Below, piece by piece: positions 52,879-61,453 of a stretch of DNA of 64,000 bases; position 1 is the first letter of the stretch; each line of letters begins with the position of its first letter. The stretch is from contig DASVPO010000025.1 in NCBI GenBank assembly GCA_036382855.1, forward strand, positions 76,403-140,402, written 5' to 3'. The notes under the pieces were generated by a model. The model was not told the origin of the DNA. It made no database searches and saw only the letters and a list, made by a program, of their open reading frames with translations. A program made the translations under genes and the position numbers. This stretch comes from DASVTR01 sp036382855. Lineage in GTDB: Bacteria > Acidobacteriota > Blastocatellia > Pyrinomonadales > Pyrinomonadaceae.

Positions 52879-53679
52879 TCAACGTGTCTCGGTGGTGGGC
52901 ACGACCTCGGTTCCGGGAGATGCTTCGCGGCGGAAGTAAGCGGCCATGTCCAGACGCAGGCTGACGAGCGCGCCGCGCGCAACGGGCTTTGCAGTCTCTC
53001 CGGGCGCGGCCGGAACAGGCGCGGCCGCCGCTGCGCTTGAATCAGTAGCCTTTTCCAGTTCGACCGCGTTGATAATGATGAACTGGTTGCTCGTCTCTAT
53101 CTCGCGCACGAAGCGGCGCAGGTTCGGGTATGCGCCCTCGACCGTCAGGTTAATGCCGAGGCCGGGATAGAGGCTTTGCCACTTGGCGTTGCCAGCCCGC
53201 GCCGCACTACTCTGTGTGCTGCTCGCCGCTAAGGGGTCCAGCATGCTGTAGGTCGGGCCGGAGGTATTGCGCAGGCTGTTGCTGCGAATTAATTTGTTGA
53301 GCGTGTCGAGCAGCGTGATGCGTCCTGAGGCGCGAGTGGAAAGACGATTGGTTTCAAAGTCCTGCACGCTCTGTGTGATTTCGGCAATCGTCGTCTGCTT
53401 GTCTGTGTTGAGCTTGATGCCTTCCTGCATCTTGCGCAGTTGGGTGAAAGTCTCTTCGCGTTTGCGTTGGGCATCGTCGAGGCGCGCGTTGGCAGGGCGT
53501 AGGAAGAAGAGATAAGAGAAGACGACGGCGAGGAGGAGCAGAGCACTCGCTCCGAGGCCGACGAGTTCAGGCACGCCGAGCAGGCTGCGCTGTCGCGACT
53601 GGCGCAACTTCTCGACGCGGATGCGAATCTGTTCGCGCCGCGCTGCTGTTCCCTTTTCCGTGGTCTTCTGCTCGCTCAT
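52879..53679 (-). CDS. PilO-like pilus/secretion inner-membrane protein
   Basis: 266 residues. A short cytosolic N-terminus, one membrane span (LVGLGASALLLLAVVFSYLF, residues about 40-60), a coiled-coil stretch (NARLDDAQRKREETFTQLRK) and a C-terminal ferredoxin-like region (GLGINLTVEGAYPNLRRFVR, EIETSNQFIIINAVELEK) make the PilO/GspM plan. PilO pairs with PilN and PilP in the periplasmic alignment complex. The start overlaps the stop of the PilN-like gene by 4 bases. An Ala/Pro-rich insert near the end is low complexity. Confidence 0.78.
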   Translation of the reverse strand: MSEQKTTEKGTAARREQIRIRVEKLRQSRQRSLLGVPELVGLGASALLLLAVVFSYLFFLRPANARLDDAQRKREETFTQLRKMQEGIKLNTDKQTTIAEITQSVQDFETNRLSTRASGRITLLDTLNKLIRSNSLRNTSGPTYSMLDPLAASSTQSSAARAGNAKWQSLYPGLGINLTVEGAYPNLRRFVREIETSNQFIIINAVELEKATDSSAAAAAPVPAAPGETAKPVARGALVSLRLDMAAYFRREASPGTEVVPTTETR

Positions 53680-54320
53680 CGCGTGCTTCCATTCCCGACG
53701 CTGTTCGTAACGGTCGTCGCAATGCTATTGCCGCGAGACGGATTAACGGGCGCACCGGCGCGCGGCGTATAGCGCACGCGCAAGGTCCACTGCGTTCCGC
53801 TTTCGCCTCTTCCCTTCTGTAGTTCCTGTGCGACAGGCTCGGCCTGAAAGATGCCGCCGCGATCCATCTCGCCAATCATGCCGGTCACGCTGCCCGGAGA
53901 TTTTTCGATGACGGCGAGTTCGAGAATCGCGATGGTCTGTTCGCCGCTGAGGGCCACGTCGCGCACGCTGATGCGCGAGACGCGCACGCCGCCGGGCAGC
54001 GCTGCCTCAAGGTCTGCGAAGAGCCGCGACCAAGAGAAGCGTTTGCGGTCAACAAGCGATTGCGCGGCCAGCAGCGAACTGCGCTGCTCGTCTGTCATCG
54101 CGTCTCTCACGTCCGAAGCCTGTTTTCTGAGCGAGGCACTCTGGTCGCTCAAGTCTTTGAGGTCGCGTTCGACCGATTGCGCTTTAGTATTAGTCTGGCT
54201 GGTTAAGCTGATGATAAAGACGAGCGCCACGAGCGAACTGAGCGTGATGATGCCGCTGATGGCCCACGGCAGAGCACGGTTGCGAAAAGGCTGGCTGGCA
54301 AGATTGAGTTTGGCGCTCAC
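53676..54320 (-). CDS. PilN-like pilus/secretion inner-membrane protein
   Basis: 214 residues from a GTG at 54318-54320, chosen because the PilN-type start SAKLNLASQPFRNRALPW follows at once; the frame upstream to 54443 looks non-coding. One membrane span (AISGIITLSSLVALVFIISL) is followed by a coiled coil (VERDLKDLSDQSASLRKQAS) and the fimbrial-assembly domain (FSWSRLFADLEAALPGGVRV, SRISVRDVALSGEQTIAILE). PilN binds PilM in the cytosol and PilO in the periplasm. No pilM is next to it. The gene overlaps the PilO-like gene by 4 bases. Confidence 0.78.
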   Translation of the reverse strand: MSAKLNLASQPFRNRALPWAISGIITLSSLVALVFIISLTSQTNTKAQSVERDLKDLSDQSASLRKQASDVRDAMTDEQRSSLLAAQSLVDRKRFSWSRLFADLEAALPGGVRVSRISVRDVALSGEQTIAILELAVIEKSPGSVTGMIGEMDRGGIFQAEPVAQELQKGRGESGTQWTLRVRYTPRAGAPVNPSRGNSIATTVTNSVGNGSTR

Positions 54321-54524
54321 AACCAAGAGATTCCTGTTCCGCCCTGCGGCAGAAGATATGGCCGATAAAGATTTATCAGACGATAAAAGCATACACGCCA
54401 GCACCAAACAGGCGCAACCGCAGGCGCAGGATGTCTTAAGCACACCTCAGGGTCGGGCCAACGCTTACACGCATTGAACGCAGGCGGGTTGCAGAAATGC
54501 ACTTGACGGAAGCAGAAATGACGA

Positions 54525-54576
54525 AGGATGAGAGGGCGGCTACTTAAACGTTTAAGCAGCCGCCCTCTCATCCTCC
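54525..54576 (-). terminator. Large hairpin, probable terminator, after the exported-protein operon
   Basis: AGGATGAGAGGGCGGCT plus CTTAAAC pair with GTTTAAG plus AGCCGCCCTCTCATCCT, a stem of more than 20 pairs with one mismatch and almost no loop. It begins about 18 bases past the stop at 54594. The T-tract afterwards is poor, so RNA processing rather than termination is also possible. Confidence 0.6.
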
Positions 54577-54593
54577 GTTGCGCGCTGGATTTT

Positions 54594-55541
54594 CTAGTCT
54601 CTGTTTGTCGCCTGACTGACGACTCTTGAGTTGATAACTTTTCCGGCGGCGTCAAGCGTTAGTTCGATGACCGCGCCGGAAGTGTCCGTCACGCGCCGCA
54701 GGGTTTGGCCCGCAGTGCCAGCCGTTTCCGACAGCACATTGAGGCTGGAGACGTTGCCGACCGTCTTCTGGTCAACGACTTTACCGGCCGTGTCGAGCGT
54801 GCGTTCCAAGATGTTGCCCGTGCGGTCAACGGTGCGCTGGACGGTCTGGCCTAAGGTGTTAACGGTCTGGCTGAGCAGTCCGTTGGGGGCTGTTAAATTG
54901 CTGACCGCGCCGCCGGGGCCGAGCGCCGTGTTGGCGACACCGCCGACTGTCCCGACCGTACTGTCAACGCTCTGTAACAACCGTTCGAGGATTTGCGGGT
55001 TGCGGTCAATGGTGGTCAGCGTGCGGTCAATGATGGCCGCAACGTTGTCGAGCCGCACCTTCAACAAGACTTCGGCGCGCACGCCCTTAATCGTCAGCTT
55101 GACCTTATCAATTCCGGCGTCCGCTCCCGCCGTCAACTGCAACAGATTAGCGAGCCGCGCATCAAGCGAGACGCGTGCGCGCAGGTTCTCAACTTCGAGC
55201 GTGATTTCATCAACCGAGAGATTCGGCACATCAAGGAGCACGTCCGGGTCGCCCGTCGCTGCCTCCTGCCGACGGCGCGCGCTGGCTGCTTCCTGTCGCT
55301 GACGGTCTTCCTGCGAGAGCGGGCGCACGGGCGTGACGGGCGTTGGCGTCGGGCGCGCCTGCGGCTGCTGGCGAGCGCGCGTGTCTGTTTGCGGTGGCGG
55401 CAGGTTGCTGGTCGTAGCGGTTTGAATCGAAGCGTCGCGCGAGCCGCTGGTCGTGGTGCGCGTCTCCTGTGCAAGCGCTACGGATGCGCTCGCCAGAAAG
55501 ACGAGGGCCAGTAGTGCTCCACGATTCGAGAGCTTGTTCAC
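54594..55541 (-). CDS. Exported repeat-containing protein of unknown function
   Basis: 315 residues with a signal peptide (LLALVFLASASVALAQ). A Pro/Gln/Thr-rich linker is followed by a region of amphipathic repeats (VDEITLEVENLRARVSLDAR, IDKVKLTIKGVRAEVLLKVR) and then by T-V-Q-R-T-V-D-R-T-G-type heptads (LGQTVQRTVDRTGNILERTL, DTAGKVVDQKT). The I-x-V-x-L-x-I-x-x-V-R-A-x-V pattern also occurs in the protein at 55721, so these two exported neighbours may be related. It is on the same strand as the PilN/O/P-like genes downstream, but the hairpin between them argues against one transcript. No known domain recognised. Confidence 0.7.
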   Translation of the reverse strand: MNKLSNRGALLALVFLASASVALAQETRTTTSGSRDASIQTATTSNLPPPQTDTRARQQPQARPTPTPVTPVRPLSQEDRQRQEAASARRRQEAATGDPDVLLDVPNLSVDEITLEVENLRARVSLDARLANLLQLTAGADAGIDKVKLTIKGVRAEVLLKVRLDNVAAIIDRTLTTIDRNPQILERLLQSVDSTVGTVGGVANTALGPGGAVSNLTAPNGLLSQTVNTLGQTVQRTVDRTGNILERTLDTAGKVVDQKTVGNVSSLNVLSETAGTAGQTLRRVTDTSGAVIELTLDAAGKVINSRVVSQATNRD

Positions 55542-55720
55542 AGTTGAGTCTCCTCCTGAATAGTCTGATGAATAGTACGTAACTTCCTACTCACGGCCGG
55601 GGGCTACGCTTAAAACATCTGCGTCTATCGAAGGGAGAGAGCGTGCGATTTCAAATTCGCTTATGCGCTGAAACTACGACAGGCATACGGGATTTGAAAT
55701 TTCGTACTCCAAATTATCCG

Positions 55721-56110
55721 TCAGGGAACTGTGTCGGGCGCAGCGCGACGCACATTCAGGCGCTCAAGCACGCGCTCAAGGCTGGCGCGAAAGCGCACGC
55801 GCCCACGCACGTTGCGCAGCAGGACGTTTATCTCATCTGCGCCGACGGCGACGCCGACGCGCAGCATCAATCCGCGCGCAGTCTCTTCACCGACCTCAAC
55901 CGATGTCGAAGCTTCAAAGTTGCGCTCGACGACGCGCCGCTCCGTGATGTTTAGCTCAAAGTCTTCGTCGGCGCTGGTGCGTGCAGTGGATTGCGCGCCC
56001 TTGTTCGTTTGCGAGTTGGTCTGGCTGCCGCCCGTTTGAGCAACGGCTATCACAGCCCCGACCGCGACGAGAAACAGGATATGCGTCGTGCGCCAGAGCT
56101 TCCGCTTCAT
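55721..56110 (-). CDS. Small exported protein of unknown function
   Basis: 129 residues with a signal peptide (HILFLVAVGAVIAVAQ). After a Ser/Thr/Gln-rich spacer comes a regular alternating region (FELNITERRVVERNFEASTS, INVLLRNVRGRVRFRASLER) that looks like a beta-sheet or amphipathic repeat and resembles part of the 54594 protein. The ATG directly abuts the stop codon of the upstream exported-protein gene (T-A-A then A-T-G), so the two are translationally coupled. Function unknown. Confidence 0.72.
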   Translation of the reverse strand: MKRKLWRTTHILFLVAVGAVIAVAQTGGSQTNSQTNKGAQSTARTSADEDFELNITERRVVERNFEASTSVEVGEETARGLMLRVGVAVGADEINVLLRNVRGRVRFRASLERVLERLNVRRAAPDTVP

Positions 56111-56617
56111 TTATGGCCTTTCCCCTTGCGGCGTCGAGGGGGAAGTTGTGCTGGCGGGCGGTGTGTTCGTTGGCGGCGCGGCGTTTCCAGTAGGCTTATC
56201 ATCCGTGATGGGCACTTCGCCCAGGGCTTCCGCGACGATGCGCTCTATGTCCGCGAAACGGCTGGTGATTTTCAGTTGGATGCCGATGTTGCGATACGTC
56301 ACGCCGGGCTGCACGGGGCGCGGCAGGTTTTGTCGTTCGGCTTCCCAGACAGTGTCGCGTTCGTGGCTGCCCGTAAACTCCACCTTCGTTTCCGGGACAA
56401 CATCAAAACGCAGCTCACGCGCCGTCACGTTGGCTGTGATTTCAAGGTCGTTGACGGGCGACTGCGTTGATGTCTGACTGCTTTGCGGGGCGGCGTTGAC
56501 GGCGTTCGCGTGCGTTTGCGTGGTCGGCTGCTGCTGTTGCGCGACGACGCGACGCGCGCCGCTCATGCAACAGGCCGCAAGCAAGACAAGGATGAACAGA
56601 ACCTTCGTGCTGCTCAC
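56111..56617 (-). CDS. Exported protein of unknown function
   Basis: 168 residues from a GTG at 56615-56617, chosen because GGGAGG lies 7 bases upstream and the signal STKVLFILVLLAACCMSG follows at once. The mature part is NDLEITANVTARELRFDVVP, VEFTGSHERDTVWEAERQN, VTYRNIGIQLKITSRF, strand-rich, with a Pro/Thr-rich tail. A Cys-Cys-Met in the signal could make it a lipoprotein, but the lipobox is poor. It heads the set of three small exported proteins. Function unknown. Confidence 0.68.
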   Translation of the reverse strand: MSSTKVLFILVLLAACCMSGARRVVAQQQQPTTQTHANAVNAAPQSSQTSTQSPVNDLEITANVTARELRFDVVPETKVEFTGSHERDTVWEAERQNLPRPVQPGVTYRNIGIQLKITSRFADIERIVAEALGEVPITDDKPTGNAAPPTNTPPASTTSPSTPQGERP

Positions 56618-56745
56618 GCTGACACCTCCCGGCAGGGACGCAGGCCGCAAACTGAAAAGAGCGCCCGCGCGAATCGTTAAAGATAAGAAGGGGTAGCAAG
56701 GGAACGCTCCGTATGGTAGCAGATATTAGAGGAAGCGCAAGATGT

Positions 56746-57708
56746 TTATTCGGGCCGCGGAGGCAGCGCGTCGTATTCGCCGCTGGCTGCGGCGCTATAG
56801 GCGCAGACGCGATTGCGACCACCGCGCTTGGCGCGATAGAGAGCAGAGTCGGCCAACTCTATGAGTTCGATGGGGTCGCGCGCATCGTCTGGAAAGGCAG
56901 CGACGCCGATGCTGATAGTGATGCGGTGAGTGCGGAGAGGGTCGGTTGAGCCGTGTCTGGTTGCCGGAAACTCGTGCTCTTCGATTGCTGCACGCACGCG
57001 TTCTGCCGCCACTAACCCTTGCGCATACTGCGCGTCGAGCATGAAGGCTGCAAACTCTTCGCCGCCGAAGCGCGCGGCCACGTCGCCCGCGCGCAACGAA
57101 CGCATAATCACAGCGCCGACATCTTCCAGGGTTTCATTGCCGACGAGGTGTCCGTAGGTGTCGTTGACCTCTTTGAAGTGGTCCAGATCCATCATCAGGA
57201 CACAGAAGGGGCGCGATTCCGCTTCGGCGCGTGCGGCCTCGCGGCGCAGCTCGGAGAAGAAAGACTTGCTGGTCAAAAGGCCGGTCAAATCGTCGTGCAC
57301 CAGCAGGCGGCGAATCTGCTGCTGAAACTCGCGGTCAATATCGTCGAGCAAATCAAAGCGCATCAGGTGTTCGCCGATGATGAGCTTATCGCCGTCGTGC
57401 AAAACAGTTTCCCCAATGGGCTGGCCGTTGACGAGTGTGCCGTTGGTTGAGCCGAGGTCCGTAATGCGGTATTGCGTCTCGCCCGTCTCCGCGTCGCGCT
57501 TGATGCGTATGCGCGCGTGCAGGCGTGATGCGCGTGCGTCGTTAATGCGAACGTCTGCTTCGAGCGCACGACCCAAGATCACTTCGTCGCGTTCCAGAGG
57601 AATCGGCACGGCCATCAACTCGCCGCGCAGGAAGACGAGCGCAGGGCGACGCTCGCGCTGTACGTAAGGGCCTTCGAGAGTGTCATCGTAAGGACGATTG
57701 GTTGTCAT
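56746..57708 (-). CDS. Diguanylate cyclase with N-terminal FHA domain
   Basis: 320 residues. The FHA domain (residues about 35-120) has VILGRALEADVRINDARASR, LHARI and DLGSTNGTLVNG, the phosphothreonine-binding pattern. The GGDEF domain (about 140-300) begins HDDLTGLLTSKSFFSELR, has MMDLDHFKEVNDTYGHLVGN and the active motif FGGEEF, which is a functional variant. It makes cyclic di-GMP from GTP in the cytosol. No allosteric R-x-x-D site is obvious. A phosphorylated partner is implied by the FHA domain; several kinases are in the window but no Ser/Thr kinase. Confidence 0.92.
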   Translation of the reverse strand: MTTNRPYDDTLEGPYVQRERRPALVFLRGELMAVPIPLERDEVILGRALEADVRINDARASRLHARIRIKRDAETGETQYRITDLGSTNGTLVNGQPIGETVLHDGDKLIIGEHLMRFDLLDDIDREFQQQIRRLLVHDDLTGLLTSKSFFSELRREAARAEAESRPFCVLMMDLDHFKEVNDTYGHLVGNETLEDVGAVIMRSLRAGDVAARFGGEEFAAFMLDAQYAQGLVAAERVRAAIEEHEFPATRHGSTDPLRTHRITISIGVAAFPDDARDPIELIELADSALYRAKRGGRNRVCAYSAAASGEYDALPPRPE

Positions 57709-58176
57709 ACAGAAAGCAGTCTTGGGAGCAACTTTTTAACAACAGCCGTTTAACTGCGACCGAGAGACAGTAAGCCAACGGATTAAGACGGCCACGTTTG
57801 ACGGCCTGTCTTCGAGCGACAATGCTAACAAGATTGACCTTCGGCAGCGGGCGCTTAAAGGCTTGCACATATTAACGCGCTGACGCTGGCGGCAACAAGC
57901 GCAAGGATGAAAAATAGAGGGCCACGGATAAAAGGAAAGCTGAGCTTATTTTGCTTCTCCTTCATCATTCCGCAATCAATCAGCTTGTCCTTCAAACTTC
58001 CTCTTCCATCCCGACCTGCTCTTCATACGCTTGTCGCTTCTATCGCCTTACTCCTATAATTACTTCCCTCGTCGGTGCGCGCGAGCTATAGACTTATTTT
58101 CAGTGTGGCGCGTTCGCGTGCCGGGTTTGCTCTGGAGAGTAGAGCGGTAGAAGTAGTATGAATGCCGTTTTGAGGA
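57709..58176. other. 468-base divergent spacer between FHA-GGDEF gene and ribA
   Basis: No credible frame. It holds a ribA promoter candidate at 58031-58060 and a leader of about 110 bases. I looked for an FMN riboswitch before ribA and did not find its conserved segments. The middle is pyrimidine-rich on the plus strand; nothing else is recognised. Confidence 0.45.
58031..58060 (+). promoter_or_regulatory. Candidate sigma-70 promoter for ribA
   Basis: TTGTCG at 58031-58036 and a perfect TATAAT at 58055-58060 are 18 bases apart. The -35 match is only partial. Transcription would start near 58067. Confidence 0.45.
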
Positions 58177-58827
58177 TTGAAGACTTTGAAGGAAGAAGGA
58201 ACAACAGCGTGTGCGTGGGCCGGGACGGAGATTTCGGTCGAACGCGTGGCCGAGGCGAGCCTGCCGACGGAAATCGGTGAGTTTAAGATCGCGGGCTATC
58301 GCTCGCGCACGAGCGACGAAGTTTTTGTCGTCCTCTTCAAAGGCGAGATGAGTCGTGATATTCCGACGCTCGTGCGTATTCACTCGCAATGCCTGACGGG
58401 TGATGTCTTCGGCTCTATTAAATGCGACTGCGGACGGCAACTGCATCACGCCATGCAGATGATAGAGGAAGCGGGGCGCGGAGCAATCGTCTACCAGCAT
58501 CAGGAAGGACGCGGCATAGGCATCCTCAACAAGCTGCGCGCCTACGCGTTGCAGGATGAGGGCGCGGATACCGTGGAGGCCAACGAGCGTTTGGGATTGG
58601 CGGTTGACCTGCGCGAGTACAGGCAATGCGCGGAAGTCCTGTTTGATATGGGCCTCTGCAAAGTTCGTTTGCTGTCGAACAATCCGCTGAAGATACAGGC
58701 GCTTGAGGAGGCAGGCTTAAAAGTTGTCGAGCGCGTGCCGATTGAAGTGGAAACGAACGAGCCCGCCGGACAATACCTGCGGACGAAGAAAGAGAAGATG
58801 GGCCACCTGCTCGAATTCAATATCTGA
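58177..58827 (+). CDS. ribA: GTP cyclohydrolase II
   Basis: 216 residues, starting at a TTG; no ATG lies nearer in frame, so the exact start is uncertain. The zinc Cys set is in SQCLTGDVFGSIKCDCGRQL, followed by GAIVYQHQEGRGIGILNKLR, ANERLGLAVDLREYRQCAEV and LLSNNPLKIQALEEAGL. The enzyme opens GTP to start riboflavin synthesis. Its usual partner ribB is not fused or adjacent. A bidirectional terminator separates it from the convergent TPR gene. Confidence 0.94.
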   Translation: MKTLKEEGTTACAWAGTEISVERVAEASLPTEIGEFKIAGYRSRTSDEVFVVLFKGEMSRDIPTLVRIHSQCLTGDVFGSIKCDCGRQLHHAMQMIEEAGRGAIVYQHQEGRGIGILNKLRAYALQDEGADTVEANERLGLAVDLREYRQCAEVLFDMGLCKVRLLSNNPLKIQALEEAGLKVVERVPIEVETNEPAGQYLRTKKEKMGHLLEFNI

Positions 58828-58883
58828 CATTCGACAAACACTCAGAAGCTTTTAGTCAACAGGCAAGAAGCTACGGACAAGAA

Positions 58884-58919
58884 AAGAGGCCGCGTAAACC
58901 TTTGAGTTGCGCGGCCTCT
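58884..58919. terminator. Bidirectional terminator after ribA
   Basis: AGAGGCCGCG pairs with CGCGGCCTCT around a 16-base loop. Plus-strand AATTTTTG and minus-strand TTTTCTTG tracts flank the stem. The two converging genes end on either side. Confidence 0.85.
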
Positions 58920-58943
58920 AATTTTTGAATGAATAGATGACTA

Positions 58944-59999
58944 CTATTTCTTTTCCGGCGTCTCTGCTTTTTTGCTGCGCAACTCTTTAATAGCGGCGCG
59001 TGTGCGTTCGGCGTCGGCCGCTTTCGGGACGAGCTTCAGGTAGGTTTCGAGTTCGTCGGCGGCGCGCTGGTAATCGCGTTTGCCCCAGTAGAGTCCGCCC
59101 AGGTAGCGATGCGCCATGTTGACCTCTGTGCTCTTAAAGCTGATGGCGCGCTGCAACTCTTTCTCGGCGTCGTCAAGCTTTTGCTGGCTCATTAGTGCGA
59201 TGCCAAGATACATGTGTGCTGTTGGCAGGCTGTCGTTTTTCGCGAGCACCTTCCGTAGTTCTGCCTCCGATTCCGCATACTTCTTTTGCTGCAAGAGCAC
59301 GATGCCGTAGCTCAAGCGAGGGCTGAGTTCGTCGGGCGTAAGCTTCAGCGCTTTTTGCAGCGCGTCGGCGGCCTTGTCGAGTTCGCCCAGTTTCAAATAC
59401 TGCACGCCCATTTCATAAAGCGCGGGGGCAAACTCAGGATAGGCGGCGACCGCACCGCTAAACTGCTCGACGGCCTTCTTGCTGTCATTCTTGGCCGCAG
59501 ACTCAAGACCTTTGGCGTAGAGGTCGCGCGCCTGTTTGGGAATTTTGCTGAAGGCTGCGGCCGCGCCCTTCGGCCTCAGGCTGATGTTGACGTTCATCGT
59601 GCGGCCGCCGGCCGTGCCAGACTCGCGGCTAATCGTGACGGGTTCGGTCGCCGTGTCAAAGTCTTTCCCGCCTTCGACCATCAGCGTGTAGTTGCCGGAC
59701 GGAAGGCCGTTGAAGATAAACGTGCCGTCTTCATCCGTCACCGTGGATTGGTCCATCAGATCATTACTCGTCAGCCTGACCCTGACGCGCTTGCCCTCCT
59801 TCGGTTCGGACGGAAAATAAACCTGCCCTTTGATGATGTTGCTGCCGCTGCTCGAACTAGGCAGGCCGCGACTGCTGCCCACGCCTCCCTGCGCAAGCCC
59901 GATAGCGCAGGTGGCAAACAGTAGAGACGCGCAGAGAATAAGATGGAAGACTGAGGAATCGAGATGACGGGCACGACTGCGCCCCGAAATGAGAGACAT
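58944..59999 (-). CDS. Exported carboxypeptidase-regulatory-like + TPR protein (copy A)
   Basis: 351 residues with a signal region (FHLILCASLLFATCAIGLAQ). Residues about 50-130 form a beta-sandwich of the carboxypeptidase-regulatory type (IIKGQVYFPSEPKEGKRVRV, DGTFIFNGLPSGNYTLMVEG). Residues about 160-330 are TPR repeats (AAYPEFAPALYEMGVQYLKL, GELDKAADALQKALKLTPDE, RLSYGIVLLQQKKYAESEAE). The same order occurs in copy B just upstream, so they arose by duplication. Their place next to an Oar-type receptor suggests the cell envelope. Confidence 0.85.
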   Translation of the reverse strand: MSLISGRSRARHLDSSVFHLILCASLLFATCAIGLAQGGVGSSRGLPSSSSGSNIIKGQVYFPSEPKEGKRVRVRLTSNDLMDQSTVTDEDGTFIFNGLPSGNYTLMVEGGKDFDTATEPVTISRESGTAGGRTMNVNISLRPKGAAAAFSKIPKQARDLYAKGLESAAKNDSKKAVEQFSGAVAAYPEFAPALYEMGVQYLKLGELDKAADALQKALKLTPDELSPRLSYGIVLLQQKKYAESEAELRKVLAKNDSLPTAHMYLGIALMSQQKLDDAEKELQRAISFKSTEVNMAHRYLGGLYWGKRDYQRAADELETYLKLVPKAADAERTRAAIKELRSKKAETPEKK

Positions 60000-60158
60000 T
60001 TCTCATACTCCTTTTCAAATAATCGGGTTGGACCAGCCGGAGCAGCCGTAGGAAGCGAAGCGCAGGAGAGCATGCATCGGAAGAGCGCGCATCATCAAGA
60101 CGATGAACGCGAGACGCAACCACGTTTTAACTTTTGCAGCAACTCTCTGTCCGGCAAC

Positions 60159-61265
60159 TCAAGACTGCTTGCTCGACTGTTTAGTGCGTAGCTCCTTGAT
60201 GGCCGCGCGCGTGCGTTCGGCATCGGGAGCCTTGGGCGATAGCTTCAGGTATTTTTCCAGTTCGTCGGCGGCGCGCTTGTAATCACGCCGCGCCCAGTAG
60301 ATTCCGCCGAGGTAATAATGCGGGAGGCTCAGTTGGTCGCCGCCGAGGGCGAGCGCACGCTGTAGCTCTTTCTCCGCTTCGTCAAGACGGCGCAGGTTCA
60401 TTAGCGTCACGCCGAGGTACATGTGCGCCGCCCATGAATTATCGTTCTTCCGAACGGCTTGCCGCAACTGCGCTTCGGCTTCGGCAGATTCTTTCTTCTC
60501 AAGGAGCGCGATGCCATAATTGAGCAGGGTCGTAAATTCGTCGGGCTTGATTTTCAGGGCCGCGCGGAATGCTTCGACGGCCTTGTCGGGCTGGTTGAGG
60601 TGCAGGTATTGCACGCCCAATTCATTGAAGGCGAGTGCGAACTCAGGGTAGTGGCTGATGGCGGCGCGCAATTGCTCGACGGCCTTTTTGCTGTCGCCCG
60701 CGCGGATTGATTCGAGCGCCTTCTCGTAAAGCTCTACGGCCGGCTTGGGCACGGCGACCAGCGCCGCATTGAGGACGCCGGGGCGCGAACCACCGCTTGC
60801 GCCGCGCTTGAGCCTGAGGCTGACCATGACGTTGAAAAGGCGCGGGACGTTGGCCCGCGCCATGTCAGCCCCAGACATATTACGAGAGCGAATTGACGTG
60901 CCTTCGATGGTGACAGACTCTCTGGCAATCTCATAATCTTCACCGGCGTCAACCGTTACGGTGTAAGAGCCGGGCGCGAGCGCGTGAAACGTAAATGAGC
61001 CGTTGAGATCTGCGATGAGAGTGATTCTTTCCGAACTGGTGCTGTCAAGCGTGACCTTGACGGCTGTCGCGTCGGAGCGGCGGCCCGAAGGAAAATAGAT
61101 GCGGCCGACAATGCGATGATTGCCGCCCGTCCCGCTGTAATCAACTCCGCCCTGCGCGTGGGCCAAGACAAGGGGGACGAACACCAGCAAGGCGGCGCAG
61201 CAAATGTGTAGCAGCGGGCGCAGACGGTTCTGTGAAGCGGCGGCCCGACCCGGAGAGAGAAACAT
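60159..61265 (-). CDS. Exported carboxypeptidase-regulatory-like + TPR protein (copy B)
   Basis: 368 residues: signal (LLHICCAALLVFVPLVLAHAQ), beta-sandwich (RIVGRIYFPSGRRSDATAVK, NGSFTFHALAPGSYTVTVDA) and TPR repeats (SHYPEFALAFNELGVQYLHL, NQPDKAVEAFRAALKIKPDE, LLNYGIALLEKKESAEAEAQ). It matches copy A through nearly its full length, including the ending DAERTRAAIKELRTK. The 159 bases between the copies contain no gene. Upstream lie the two terminators of the TonB receptor gene, so it has its own transcript. Confidence 0.85.
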   Translation of the reverse strand: MFLSPGRAAASQNRLRPLLHICCAALLVFVPLVLAHAQGGVDYSGTGGNHRIVGRIYFPSGRRSDATAVKVTLDSTSSERITLIADLNGSFTFHALAPGSYTVTVDAGEDYEIARESVTIEGTSIRSRNMSGADMARANVPRLFNVMVSLRLKRGASGGSRPGVLNAALVAVPKPAVELYEKALESIRAGDSKKAVEQLRAAISHYPEFALAFNELGVQYLHLNQPDKAVEAFRAALKIKPDEFTTLLNYGIALLEKKESAEAEAQLRQAVRKNDNSWAAHMYLGVTLMNLRRLDEAEKELQRALALGGDQLSLPHYYLGGIYWARRDYKRAADELEKYLKLSPKAPDAERTRAAIKELRTKQSSKQS

Positions 61266-61361
61266 TATGAAAACTCCTTTCTCAAACGGCCTTGATGGTC
61301 GAGATTGATGTCACGAATTATGCGCTGAGGGAAGCCTTAGGATACCACTAAAAAAGAAGAG

Positions 61362-61390
61362 GGAGAAGCGTTTTTAAGAAACGCTTCTCC
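61362..61390 (-). terminator. Second terminator after the TonB receptor
   Basis: GGAGAAGCGTTT pairs perfectly with AAACGCTTCTCC across a 5-base loop. On the minus strand CTCTTCTTTTTTAG follows. It is the stronger of two terminators in a row. Confidence 0.88.
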
Positions 61391-61401
61391 CCACAAAACT
61401 T

Positions 61402-61442
61402 TCATGTGCTCGCGGGAGCGCGTGGCCCGCGCGAGCACATGA
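61402..61442 (-). terminator. First terminator after the TonB receptor
   Basis: TCATGTGCTCGCGGG pairs with a CCCGCGCGAGCACATGA arm (one extra base) across a short loop. On the minus strand AAAGTTTTG follows. It lies 11 bases past the receptor's stop codon. Confidence 0.75.
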
Positions 61443-61453
61443 AAGGCAGCAGT

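Noticed and set aside
54321..54443. Cys-rich N-terminal extension of the PilN-like gene (SCACGCACLVLACM)
   Set aside because: It looks like a lipoprotein signal by chance, but the PilN-type start and single membrane span begin at the GTG at 54320, and the extension would add a second hydrophobic part not found in the family.
57709..58176. FMN riboswitch before ribA
   Set aside because: None of the conserved FMN segments could be found in the leader on either strand.
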